DNA from: Favolaschia claudopus | Lineage: Eukaryota; Basidiomycota; Agaricomycetes; Agaricales; Mycenaceae | Length of the DNA: 64,000 bases | Assembly: GCA_037176885.1 (NCBI GenBank) | Contig: JAWWNJ010000119.1 | Location: 620,001 to 684,000, forward strand | Direction: 5' to 3' | Shown: positions 34,737-45,428 of the stretch, one piece after another | How positions within the stretch are numbered: the first letter of the stretch is position 1 | How the letters are laid out: every line of letters begins with the position of its first letter | Notes under the pieces: generated by a model | What the model was told of the DNA's origin: nothing | Database searches by the model: none | What the model saw: the letters and a program-made list of their open reading frames with translations, nothing else | Made by a program: the position numbers and the translations under genes

Positions 34737-37376
34737 ATGTCGCAACCGAAGCGTTCGGGATACATTCAAACCGCAACAAGCCCATCTACACAAGATCTCT
34801 CCTCCCGGAATGCACCTACGACCCCTGGCCGCTCCTCACGCTCACCGCGGGCGGTGACTTTCGCGCAGGCAGGGCAGGGGCAACCACAGCCGTCTTTTGT
34901 GCGGAAGCTCTCGGCGTCAGGACGGAGTGGGGGGGAGAGTCGGTATTTGCTGAGTCCTAGTGCGCGTGGTGTGCATTCGATATCTGAGAAGGTAAGTAGG
35001 TTGGCGCTGTTGACGTGTACCGTGTCGCGACCGCCGAGCTGACTGCCGTTTTGTTTCATTCCGTCTAGTATCACCTTGCTGCTGATCCTGCGTCCTGGGG
35101 GTATGACATTACGCACGCGGAGCCAGATGATGGGCTGCATGACCCGCGCTCAGACGATCGCTCGTCCTTCAGCATCTTCAATATGCGCTCGATCTCGAAC
35201 GTCGGATGCGTGTTGCTCCTTTCTGTCCTCATTCTCGCGCTCTTGTGAGGATTTCTCGTTCAGTGGTAACTTGAATGTATTGACCGATACGATTCCATAG
35301 CGTAGCGTACCCCGTCGTCTCACACTTCCAAAACACTCCTGTGGCGGCGCGTCTGCTGCACCTCAACGCGACGGGCCAGGTTCCCAATATTGGGAACTTT
35401 GGCTTGATCGATAGGGATACGCCGGAGGCGAGTATTGTCGCGTATCTCGTCGTGCTGACGCTGACGTCTTCAAACATAGGAAATGTACACTATCAACGGA
35501 TATCGCGATCCTTCGAATCCCTCAGAAAAGTATCAGCTCGTGTTTAGCGACGAGTTTGAGACGGAGGGGAGGACATTTTATGCGGGAGATGATCCTTATT
35601 GGTGGGCATCTCGCGGAGGCTTTCATGACGATCATTGACTGCTGTGAAGGGAGGCGGTAGACCTGCACTACTGGGCGACTGGGAATCTCGAGTGGTACGT
35701 ATGTCTGTTTCGTTTTCGAAGAATACTCAGCTGAGGGATTCTACAGGTACGACCCGTCTGCGCTTACGACGCGTAATGGCGCGCTTGAGATCAATCTAAC
35801 GCGGGTGGATGACCCGTCACAGAACCACAACATGCAGTATCGCGGTGGGATGATGGCGACTTGGAATAAGGTCAGCTCTCCTTGCCCCATTCCTCCCTTG
35901 AGCATGACATTCATCTTCGTGCGCACATAGTTTTGTTTCACCGGCGGAATCATCCTCGCTAACGTGATGCTGCCTGGCGCGACGAACGTCCATGGGCTGT
36001 GGCCAGCTGTATGGACCATGTAGGTTTCCGTCGCCTTGACTAATATCAAGCAGATTGAGCGTTTTCTAGGGGAAACCTCGGCCGTGCGGGATATGGGGCG
36101 ACTCTCGACGGATTGGTGCGTCCTCTTGACCACCGCGACGTTCTCGCTGACTTTGATCTAGTGGCCGTATGCCTACGATGCCTGCGACGTGGGGACCCTG
36201 GCGAACCAGACGCTGAATGGCGGCCCACCAGCGGCCTTGACGTCGGGACATGACGACTACAACGGCGAGCTGTCGTACCTGCCTGGACAGCGGCTTTCCA
36301 GGTGTACTTGTCCCGGGGAGTCGCATCCTGGCCCCATGCATGAAGATGGGACGTATGTCGGGCGGTCGTCGCCTGAGATTGATGTCATTGAAGCTCAGGT
36401 GGGTACCCTCGCGCTGGCACTCTGCAAGTAGTGCTGAGATGGTGCCGTGGTAGATTGGCGAGCTTAACGGCGTGGAAGTCGGACAGGTGTCTATGTCGGC
36501 GCAGTGGGCGGTGAGTGGTCCATGCTGAGGGTCGTCTTGATGTCGCTCACAAAGCTATGAATGGTCCCCAGCCCTTCGATGAATCATATACGTGGAAGAA
36601 TACGTCGGATAACATGGTTATCGCGGATCTTACTACCTCGCATCTCAACTCGTACGCGGGCGGAGTGTACCAGCAGGCGACGTCGGTGGTCGCAACGACG
36701 AGTGGGTAGACTCTCCTCCCATTTGTGGCCATTTTCCAATCCCCCGTAGACCAAAGCTGTTATCAGTTGACGGAGCAGTGCTTCTCGGTGCAAGGCTTTG
36801 AGTACCTTCCCGGGTATAACGATGCAGTGCGTCTCTCCTTACTCTCTGGTACAAAGAGGCTGCTCAAAGATGCCATTATGTGCAGTACATAACGTGGATA
36901 ACGAATAATGAGGTCACTTGGACGCTCAAGGCAGATGGCGTTGGCGCCAATACTGGGACGCAGATCTCAGCGCGCCCCATCTCTGAGGAGCCGATGGTGC
37001 GTTCTCCCCTTCTCCCTCCTTCGAGCAGCAGCCGATGATTGTACCGCTAGTACATCCTTGTCAATTTGGGCATCTCGCCAGCCTTCGGATTCGTCGACGT
37101 CGAGCACCTCGTCTTCCCAGCGATCATGCGCATAGAGTGGATACGTGTGTACCAGCGGGCGGATAGGATTAACATTGGGTGCGACCCGCCGGAACGACCG
37201 ACTGCTGCGTATATCGAGGCGTACGTCAATTGTCTTTCTTCATTTTGGCATTCATTCTCATTCTTGGGATGTTGGTCAAAAGGTACAAGGAGGCATATAC
37301 CAATCCTAACTATACTACGTGGGAGGACGATTTCAAGCAGCCGTTCCCGAAGAACAAGCTTGTAGACCAGTGTTAA
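34737..37376 (+). CDS. KRE6/SKN1-type beta-glucan synthesis protein (GH16-like)
   Basis: A type II membrane protein needed in fungi for beta-1,6-glucan of the cell wall, acting in the secretory pathway. A Ser/Pro-rich cytoplasmic N-terminus (from MSQPKRSGY) is followed by one anchor (NVGCVLLLSVLILALF). The lumenal GH16-like domain then has YQLVFSDEFETEGRTF, DPYWEAVDLHYWATGNLEWYD, RGGMMATWNK, GLWPAVWTMGNLGR and the active-site-like SSPEIDVIEAQ. It ends WEDDFKQPFPKNKLVDQC at 37376. About ten introns are used. The best junction between DTPE and EMYTING uses a GC donor (GAG/GCGAGT, about 35428). Length and block order match fungal KRE6/SKN1 proteins well. Confidence 0.93.
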
Positions 37377-38081
37377 TTTTACCTTTGCTTTGCACATTTT
37401 TAGACCAACTATTGCTTTGGCAACTTGGAAGTTGCGATGGACGTATACAGTACTATTATTCACTTACCTTCGTTTGCGACAATGGATGTCTTGTAAAGCA
37501 AACGGTTAAGCAAAATTTCGATGAGCGGTTAAAGCGCAAAATCGCGGCCACGTTACATCGTCGTTACTGTCACTCTTGCACATGTTCCCTCTCTCGTCTC
37601 AGCATATTCAGTGAAGGGACTTTCAGCTCTTCCCCCCCAACTAGCTTCAAGCTCTCAGAATCGACAAAAGGAGCTCAGCCCATCCCTCCAACTTTTTATT
37701 TTCGAATTTGGATTCGATGATTCGCGGTAAAATGCTACGAGCCGTAATTACGCTAACACCGACACAGGATCCCGCAGATGAATTTCTGCTGCTTCAATTC
37801 GAGTCCAACACTCAGATCATCCGCAAATGCATTTATACATTTTGTTAGTGACCAGTACAATACACTGGCGGGTATGGTACAGAGCGTATAGCAACGCATA
37901 CACGCAACAATGTCCGACCACTACTACGAGTACATACAAGCACTTGTAGGGCACGGAAGTCCGCCAGAATAGGCGACACAAAATGTGTCTATCATCGGTA
38001 AGATAAATTTCCTCATGAACCCAAGCGGAAATCCGCACCCAAACAAATCGTACCTGAACACTCAACTCAACTCACAACAGC
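37377..38081. other. Convergent intergenic region
   Basis: Between the 3' ends of the KRE6-like gene and the minus-strand membrane protein. I see no gene or repeat. Confidence 0.5.
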
Positions 38082-38885
38082 TCATTCCAGCCCTAGAGCC
38101 CACGCACTCCCCTGCCTCTGCTCCAACTCACGTATCCGTGCCTTCGTCGCTTTAACGTCCACCCCCTTGCCGCCTCGTTCCAGCAGCGCCTGCGCTGCCC
38201 GCAGCTCAGCGGCGATGTACGCTTGGCGCGCGGCGGGGGAGGAGGTGGGACCGGGTTCGCCGGCTGCGAAGGAGGTTGGCCAGGAGCCGGAGGGGTTGTG
38301 TGTTGGTTGTTGTGGAGCGTTGGGTTGTGAGGGTGGAGGGTAGGACGCTAGCTCGACGGCGTCGCGGTCTGTTGGCACCGGCATTGGCATTGGGTCCTTG
38401 GCGATGGAGGGGCGAGATTCCGCTGGGGCCTGCTTGGTATTGGGGTTGTGGTTGGCTCCGCCAAGAGTGTGACCCGGCCCAGCAAACGCGGCTCTCCGCC
38501 GCGCGCGACGGATGAAGAGCCAGCGGACGAAGAAGAGGGCGAAGAGGAACGCGAGGATACCGACTGCGACGCCCACGATGAGACCGACGGGGGCTTTGTG
38601 CTCTCTATTTCGATAGGTTTTGCTTTTTAGAAACAAGGGATGATTTGTCAAGACAAAAGCGACGCACCGGTCTGATTTGAGGGCGCGAGTGGGTGCGGGG
38701 CTGGTTGTATCGGAGCAGGTAGGTAAGGACAGATAAAATGGAGAGAAAGATACTAGGCACCGATGGGAATGGCTCTCTGTAATCTCATTAGAAGCGGCGA
38801 TACCCGAAGTGGCGGTCGGGGGGATGGTCACGCGCGGCTCGAGCGGCGCGGGGGTTGGCGTCGTTGGTGTTGGCGCCGGGGACAT
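38082..38885 (-). CDS. Single-pass membrane protein with Pro/Thr-rich ectodomain
   Basis: The C-terminal exon encodes APVGLIVGVAVGILAFLFAL, then FFVRWLFIRRARRR, a clear membrane anchor followed by a basic cytoplasmic stretch. A Pro/Ser-rich tail with VELASYPPP follows and ends LEQRQGSAWALGLE. The N-terminal part is Thr/Pro-rich (MSPAPTPTTPTPAP) and looks like an O-glycosylated stem. One or two introns with GT-AG borders (about 38620-38755) probably remove the Cys-containing middle of the open frame, so the exact joins are uncertain. This architecture is common in basidiomycetes and has no established function. A start further upstream supplying a signal peptide is possible. Confidence 0.55.
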   Translation of the reverse strand: MSPAPTPTTPTPAPLEPRVTIPPTATSGIAASNEITESHSHRCLVSFSPFYLSLPTCSDTTSPAPTRALKSDRCVAFVLTNHPLFLKSKTYRNREHKAPVGLIVGVAVGILAFLFALFFVRWLFIRRARRRAAFAGPGHTLGGANHNPNTKQAPAESRPSIAKDPMPMPVPTDRDAVELASYPPPSQPNAPQQPTHNPSGSWPTSFAAGEPGPTSSPAARQAYIAAELRAAQALLERGGKGVDVKATKARIRELEQRQGSAWALGLE

Positions 38886-39939
38886 TGAGGGCAGCGGCGA
38901 AAGCGAGGGTGGGGGGTCGTGTGGGGGATAGTAGGATGGCGGAGAAGAGAAGGTGGGAGTTTAAGACAAGGCCGATCCTTGTTACGTAACGATGTAACGA
39001 TCGCTTGGCATTTGATCATAACAGCTACAAAACTCTTGGTTTCCTTCACCGTTCCAGTTGTCTTCGGCGATTTTCTCAACCCTGAACCTTTCCTGACACT
39101 TTCGGGGACAGACTGCATATGCTGGCCACAGTTTCCTCCGAAAAGCCGGGCTCGTCGCCGTTCTTTGGCCTTGGCGCTTTATAAGACTCGAAGTTTTGCC
39201 CGCGACCTCTGAAGAAAGAACACCGAGATGTCGCGGCTATACACACTGGCTACACCTGAGGGCGTCTGTTGTCTCGCCAACTCAATACAATCCAATTTCA
39301 CGTCTGTCCCAGATCTGTCGACCTCCCGCGCTTCTATTCGTTTTTGTTGATCAACCTTTTATACTCGGGTAGGGCTCTAGGTAATGCACGCAAACCTACA
39401 TAGCATACAGTCAACACTCGACTAAAGCCTGAATGTGAGTGACATTGATATCCCGAGATTCCCGGGTTCGCTGTTTTCGTATTCAACACTCGAGCATCTG
39501 GGATTATCGCTTGAAGGATGTAGCTCAATGAAGAACGCAGAGAGGTGAGTTTCAACTCAGTTTTACAGTCATCCATACACTGTGCACCAGGCCGTTTCAG
39601 TTTCATTATTCCTCCCGGTCTGTTGCTCACTCGACAGTCGTCTCGAAGCGTAGGGGACATCCATCGAAAGCAACTTCTCTAATTGTGTTACAGATTGCTC
39701 GCAAGAGTTTCATCGTCCTGGAATCGAGACAAAACCGGCAAGGGAATAGACAAGGTAACAACCACTCCATCTCCGAGTCTCCAGAATGTGTGTCTGACTC
39801 ACAGTTGAATTGGGATTCATAATACACAAGTACGTAAATGGCGACATACCGACGCCGAGACCGAATGCCCGTCCCTAGATCACATCCAACCACATATGAA
39901 CCGAGGAGGTGGCGAGAACCTGCACGAACCACTCTCAGC
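38886..39939. other. Intergenic region left of the tandem array
   Basis: No supported gene; frames here are short and unlike known proteins. Confidence 0.4.
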
Positions 39940-41310
39940 AAATATCGATACAGAAGAGGAACGAAGAAAAACAACAAAGAATCAGATCGGCAAAAAAAAA
40001 GCGTAAACATGGCACTCGAGGTGCTTCATACGATGTCGGAAATTGGAACATCATTTGGAGGTAATTATCTAAGGGATGAATTCGATGAGGCTTGCTCACC
40101 AAAAGCTTTTTCTTTGAAAATCTTCAAGTTCAATTTGATCGCGCATCAAAGCGGGCGGACCGCGCTCGCCAAGAAACCAAATGTGGGTTGGATCATCTCA
40201 TGTCGAGACGCCTGCCTCTCATACATTCTAGGCGGGTCGTATCGAGTCGTGGCTGCGTTCGCAAAATCAGTTTAGGAAAGAATGCTACCGAAACAATATA
40301 TGCTCACCAATACTTACAACACAACACAACACCGATTTCTGCGTCTCCGCCTCCCGCTCCAATCTTCAAAACAGAGCCTGAAACTAATATTCAGCGCCGT
40401 TCGAAGACCAAACAGAAAAGCAAAGAGGAAGAATCAGATCGGCAAAAAAAAAATGAATAAACATTGCACGCCAAGGTGCTTCATACGATGTCGGAAATAG
40501 AAACATCATCTGGAGGTCGGGAATGAGACTCGATTTTGAGAGGCTCGCTCACCGAAATTTGTACACAGCTGCATCTCCGAAACTTCGGTGCCGAACGGTG
40601 CGAGATGGCGCCTGCCAAGAAGCCATGACACAGCACCGAGTGAACCCCGTCGATTTTTTGCCTGTCTGCTCAGTCCTTGAGTCTGATTATTCCCAATGGC
40701 TGACCGGGCAGGTTGCCCAAGCTGATAAATATTTCAGTTAGACCAACGTCGGAAACGAAAGCCAAAAGACATGGAAAATAATCAGATCGGCAAAAAGTGA
40801 ATAAACATCGCACACTATGGTGCTTCATACGATGTCGGAAATTGAAAACATCCTCGGAGGTAACAGATTTTGGGATGGGAACTCACACAGAGAAGATTAG
40901 ACGTCGCATCAAAATCGTGGGGCCCGACGAGGCGGGAGCCAAGAACCAATGAGTGGATTGGATCGTACAGCGTGCGGTGCGTTACAGACTTCAGGACCTG
41001 GGCTGAAGGCAGAAATTAATTGAAGGACGAGACATGGAGATTCAGGTGCACCCACACGGCACCGCCGACATACCCGACAACTCGGCGCGCCCCGAATTTT
41101 GAGCTTCTTCCGTCCCGACCTTGACTGTACATCCAGCTAGCGACCATGCGTGGAGTCAAGGGAACCTGAACAGCTAGATATTTCAGCACCGTTTGGGACT
41201 TTGAGCAAGGAAAAGGTGGGCAAAATCAGATCGGCAAAAATATAATAAACATCGCACACTAGGGTGCTTCATACGATGTCGGAAAGCAATTCATCCTCGA
41301 GACCACCACG
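39940..41310. repeat. Four-unit diverged tandem repeat with conserved core of about 80 bp
   Basis: Four copies in one orientation have cores at 39982-40062, 40434-40517, 40782-40861 and 41226-41304, a spacing of 452, 348 and 444 bases. Each core begins TCAGATCGGCAAAAA, continues through a TAAACAT and GCAC block, contains GGTGCTTCATACGATGTCGG, and ends near a TCxTCxGGAGGT-like block that is weaker in copy four. Sequence before each core is also related (a purine-rich run, and in three copies an ATATTTCAGC-like block). The spacers are much less alike. No long reading frame is shared by all copies. On the minus strand each core would end in a T run (five to ten Ts), as at Pol III terminators. 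Confidence 0.75.
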
Positions 41311-43546
41311 ATAGCACATCTGGCAGTGCAGACTCACTTGAAATTTGTTTTTTCAGTCGTAAAATCGTGGAGCGAGCCTATTTCGAGGCGAAAAAAAAGG
41401 GGGGGAGTGGGTAGGAAGCCAGGAGGCTCGTTCAGGTGCTTATTCCAACCAGTTCTCTCATTTCTCATATTTATACTGCAAGAGCAGCGTCGCTGCCGGC
41501 CTCGAGTTGTCATTTTGACTAACTATCCAGCCTCGGTACAGTTGTGGTACAGTATCTCTCGGACCCGTTGCAAAAATTCATGCGATTGGCTCGCGAATGG
41601 CCTGGAATTACCAAGCTTTTGACCTTGGTTCAATTTTGGCGTGACCTACCTACGACCGTCGGCCACGGATTGAAGATCATCCAGGTTGGGTTGTCTGTCG
41701 ATCGTCACTACATAATTTAGATTTGGTTCCGCTTGGAAAGATTCTGATCGTCATGTGTGCTGGCGCGGGTAGTATAAGTAAACCCCTCCTTCTACTGCCA
41801 CTGGCAGCCTGTATAATTCTCTGGGTAGGTAGAACTTGAGCCCGTCAAACTTAAGTTATCCTCAAGACTGAGGAGAAAATATTTCGATGCACAGAGTTCA
41901 GACAGGGGACGATCCGCTGGCAACTTGAATTCAATTCAATAATTTTCACGCCCAGGCGGCCCGTGCTCGTCAGCAGAAATCTTGTTGTAGGGCCGTCTTG
42001 CGGGACCGGTTCTGGTACTCATATTTTGATGCTAGGTATTCTTATCGTTCGTTGTCCCGAACTCGTTGGAGGCAGCTAAGCTTTGGCAATAAGGTCGCCG
42101 AGTGGAATTCGGGGTGAGGGACTCAGTAGAGTGGATTTAAATAGGTACAACGGCCGGGGTGACGGCTGTATCGATTTCCTTTCCCTATATTTCCCAGCGG
42201 AAGGAATAAAAGAATAATTTTGGTCCTACTTATCTGTGGCGCCAAGTGCTCTACCAAAAATTCAAAACCCGGGGCCACCCCACGTCGGATTCCAGGCTGG
42301 AGGCTGCCAAGCAGTCCAGCTGGCGAATCGAAATTTTCTGAGTCTTGCGGCTCCGTAGACGGCTCCGTGAAGTTCTGGTTCAACGTGTACGCGAGAATTG
42401 CGTGATTGTGTTGAGATTGTTCGGACTTGTTCGGACCAAGTTGAAGTAAGTTGGGTGGGCCGCGGCGGACCGACGGCTCGGATCCGCATCATTGAATGGC
42501 CAAACAAATAAGCCGTAGCCTTCTCCCCAGCTTCCATCCCATCTTTGCGCGTGGGCTGCTGTTCGTCACTTCAAATCATGGCCAAGTTCATCCACTTCAT
42601 GCAAATCTCCCTCATTTCCATCCGCCTGCTAGCAACATAGCGCGGAAGAGTCAGCTCTGAGCTGAGGTTGCGACTCGCGATAGCGACGGGTGTGGGCCGT
42701 GTACATTTGCGTGTACAAGCCGTGTAGTACATATGGCAGTCGGGACTCGGCTTTGCTTCTCTGGAGCTCTTGTCATCACAACTTTCAAGTTCAGCGCGAT
42801 CCGATAATTAATGGAGCCTCAGAGGTGTGGCTCGGATAAATGCTCAGTTTCATACTTCGAAGCGTCCAGGGCCAATTCTACTCGAAGGAAATAACTTACC
42901 GATACACTATGCCTATCGAATCAGGGGTATGAGCTCTAGTAGAGGTTTCACCCAGCGCCCAATTTTCCGGCTTTTCATGCGACTATGACTCGGATTATCA
43001 CGATTCTCAGCAGACGTCGACATCGACTCGGATGCGGTGTAGAGGTGTGCCACATTCTGCTCTTGACTTATTGGCTTGTCATGACGATCTTCTGAAGAAT
43101 CCGACAGTGCCCCAATCACTTCAAATGTGAGCCGTCTCCACCATACACCGAAAATAATCTGAAGGTGTGCCACGGAACCAGTCTTTCATTTAGGTGGTCA
43201 CACTGGCAGATGGATTCCAATGATCGTATCCGGCATATTCTGGGACATGGGCAATTATCGGCGCCACGCAATGGGCACGGGCACTGAAGTACAGCCTGCT
43301 TGCTTGGACCTTGTGGAAGAAGACATAGTAAGTACAAGAAGTGGATGGATGGAGGCTGTACTCGGTGCCGTATCAGAGCGCAGACCTGGCTCATCTTGTT
43401 CTCTTGTTCTTCGAGCAACACCATCAGCCGAGGTATCAAGTTTGGCTCGGCGGTGTGAACGCCCAGGGACAGTGACTGAAATAGGTCTGTAGAAGAGGTT
43501 TAAGGCGGCCCTGGGGTTTCCACACTATATTTTGATCCCCACTTCC
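41311..43546. other. Large gene-poor region
   Basis: About 2.2 kb with no supported gene. Short frames at 41326-41622, 42123-42537, 42913-43173 and 43220-43492 have no recognisable domain. Confidence 0.45.
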
Positions 43547-45043
43547 ATGGTAAGCACTCCTTCATCCTTGAGAGTCTTGACAGTGCGTTGAATGATTCAA
43601 ACTATAGTCCCCTCGCAGCCATTTCATACAATACTTTCCGTTAGTGGCAAGTACTACTTTGCTGACATATCCTCTCTGATCTGACACCGCATCCCTTGCA
43701 GATCGATTCTTTGACCTATGGTGAGGCTTTCCGTCCCGTTGATTACTTCGACTCGAATCTTTGACTGAATCGAACTCAGGAGTGTACGCGGTGCTCTTCT
43801 ATCAGTCCGTCAATGTCCTGGTGTCGCGACGGACGCCGAATTATCGATTCCACCTGGCCTGCATGAGCGCTCTTTTCCTTCTCTCTACGATACACATATC
43901 GTTGGCGTATACGTGGGCTTTCATCACGGATACCGCTGATACGGCGATATACGAGGTGTTTTCGCTGAGCAATCCTTTGCCGACATTGTACCTGCCAGAC
44001 GACCCGATTTCTGTACATCGTATTGGCATTCTACTGAAGCTTAGATTTTCCTTGGCGAAGTGAGTTCTGTGCATCATCTCGGTCTGTCGCCATATCTGAC
44101 TGCGACGATTGTACAGCGCGATTGCGGATGCTATCATCGTAAGGCCTCACTCGGGATGCTGCATTTACGAATATTGAGAAGTTATTATTCAGATCTACAG
44201 GTGCTATGTGATATGGGGTCGTCGATGGCGGCCGGTGTCTTTTCTCATCGTCGCTTACATCTTTACCTGCAGTACGTGCTCTTCTCTACAGGGGTTGTCT
44301 GACCGCTAATATTCTCTTGACAGTTGGTGGGATACTAGGTCTACTGCCTCTCTCCGGGACGTCTGAACGAGCGACGATGGCTGTATGTATAGGGACGGTA
44401 TTCGTAACGAACGTCCTTGGCGCTGGGTTAGCTGGTGTGTGCATAAAATGCATTGCAATGGTAAAAAATTGAAGCACTTCCAGCTGGACGGATATGGTGG
44501 ATTTCCAGGAGAGCCGTTACTTATCTCGGGAGAAGATCGCGGAAGAAATACTTGGATCTGACGGCCATACTGTGCGTTTCGGCTCTTGTTCCCATCTCTC
44601 ACGATGCTCAAAATTGGAATCCCAGGCTCGAAAGCGGGCTTATGTACCCAGTCGCGTTTACAATCACTGTCATTATCTTTCTGATACCCTCGACGCCAAC
44701 GGTGGCCGTCCTCATATGCCTTGCGGCCTGTTATCATATTGTGGTAAGTTGATTCTTATTTCTGTTCAATTGTATAGTCTTACTCACTCGCTCATGATCA
44801 TGATAGGGAATCGCCCCAACGCTCATCATAGTGCGTGTCGGACTCGGTGTGAGTACAGACGACTTTGAAAAGTGCGTCACGATAAGTCGCACACCGGGAA
44901 CGAGTGAAGGCTTGAGCAGCGGTACTCTCCCTGATTTTAGTCCTGCGCATAGAAGGCAGGATACCGTGGAACTTCAGATTCGGGTGACGAAAGAGCAATC
45001 GGAGTCGACGACGCTTTGGAATGATCCTAAATTCACACCGTGA
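43547..45043 (+). CDS. Fungal seven-helix membrane protein (uncharacterised family)
   Basis: A start ATG at 43547 forms a three-base first exon that splices to SPRSHFIQYFPL, then IDSLTY, then GVYAVLFYQSVNVLVSRR, all in phase. Blocks typical of this large Agaricomycete family follow: FHLACMSALFLLSTIHISLA, then AIADAII joined across introns to YRCYVIWGRRWRP and FLIVAYIFTC. Three or four further hydrophobic stretches follow (for example VAFTITVIIFLIPSTPTVAV). A hydrophilic tail ends LWNDPKFTP at 45043. The RCYVIWG motif after helix 3 is the most recognisable mark. It is distinct from the DUF6534 protein at 26-28 kb. Function is unknown; a receptor role is often suggested for such proteins but not shown here. 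Confidence 0.75.
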
Positions 45044-45428
45044 AATTCGTCGCTTGTGTTGTGTATATTACTTGCTACTGTTGTATGAAACACGGAATCT
45101 AGGGTGGCGGCGGTGTGAAGCCAAGACAAAGCTATTTATTCCGCATCTTTGCACGTTCCTTAGGTTTATTTTTCGACCAAGTGGTGCCGGAGCGATACTT
45201 GCGGATGGAGAACTATAGACGGAATGTTCATGCCGATTAGAATGGATGTACTGTATATCTCTCGCGTCAGTTTTGATAGCACGCCCGGCAAGTCAGGGAG
45301 AACTGCGGTCATGTGATCGCGTTTCGAATTTGTGACGTGATGGCAACAGCTCTCGGCACCGTCTTCGAGTCGCAGCTTTCACTGATACGACAACGACAAA
45401 AGTCTGAACTCATCAGGTGTTGAGCGAA
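45044..45428. other. Short intergenic region
   Basis: Separates the seven-helix protein gene from the transcription factor gene on the same strand. Nothing notable seen. Confidence 0.4.

Noticed and set aside
38919..39212. 97-codon plus-strand frame upstream of the minus-strand membrane protein
   Set aside because: No family resemblance and it overlaps the probable promoter and leader of the opposite gene.
42225..42300. Reverse-strand string TTGGTAGAGCACTTGGC resembling a tRNA D-arm
   Set aside because: No T-arm (GGTTCGAAxCC-like box) follows at the right distance and no cloverleaf can be drawn, so it is treated as chance or a remote relic.
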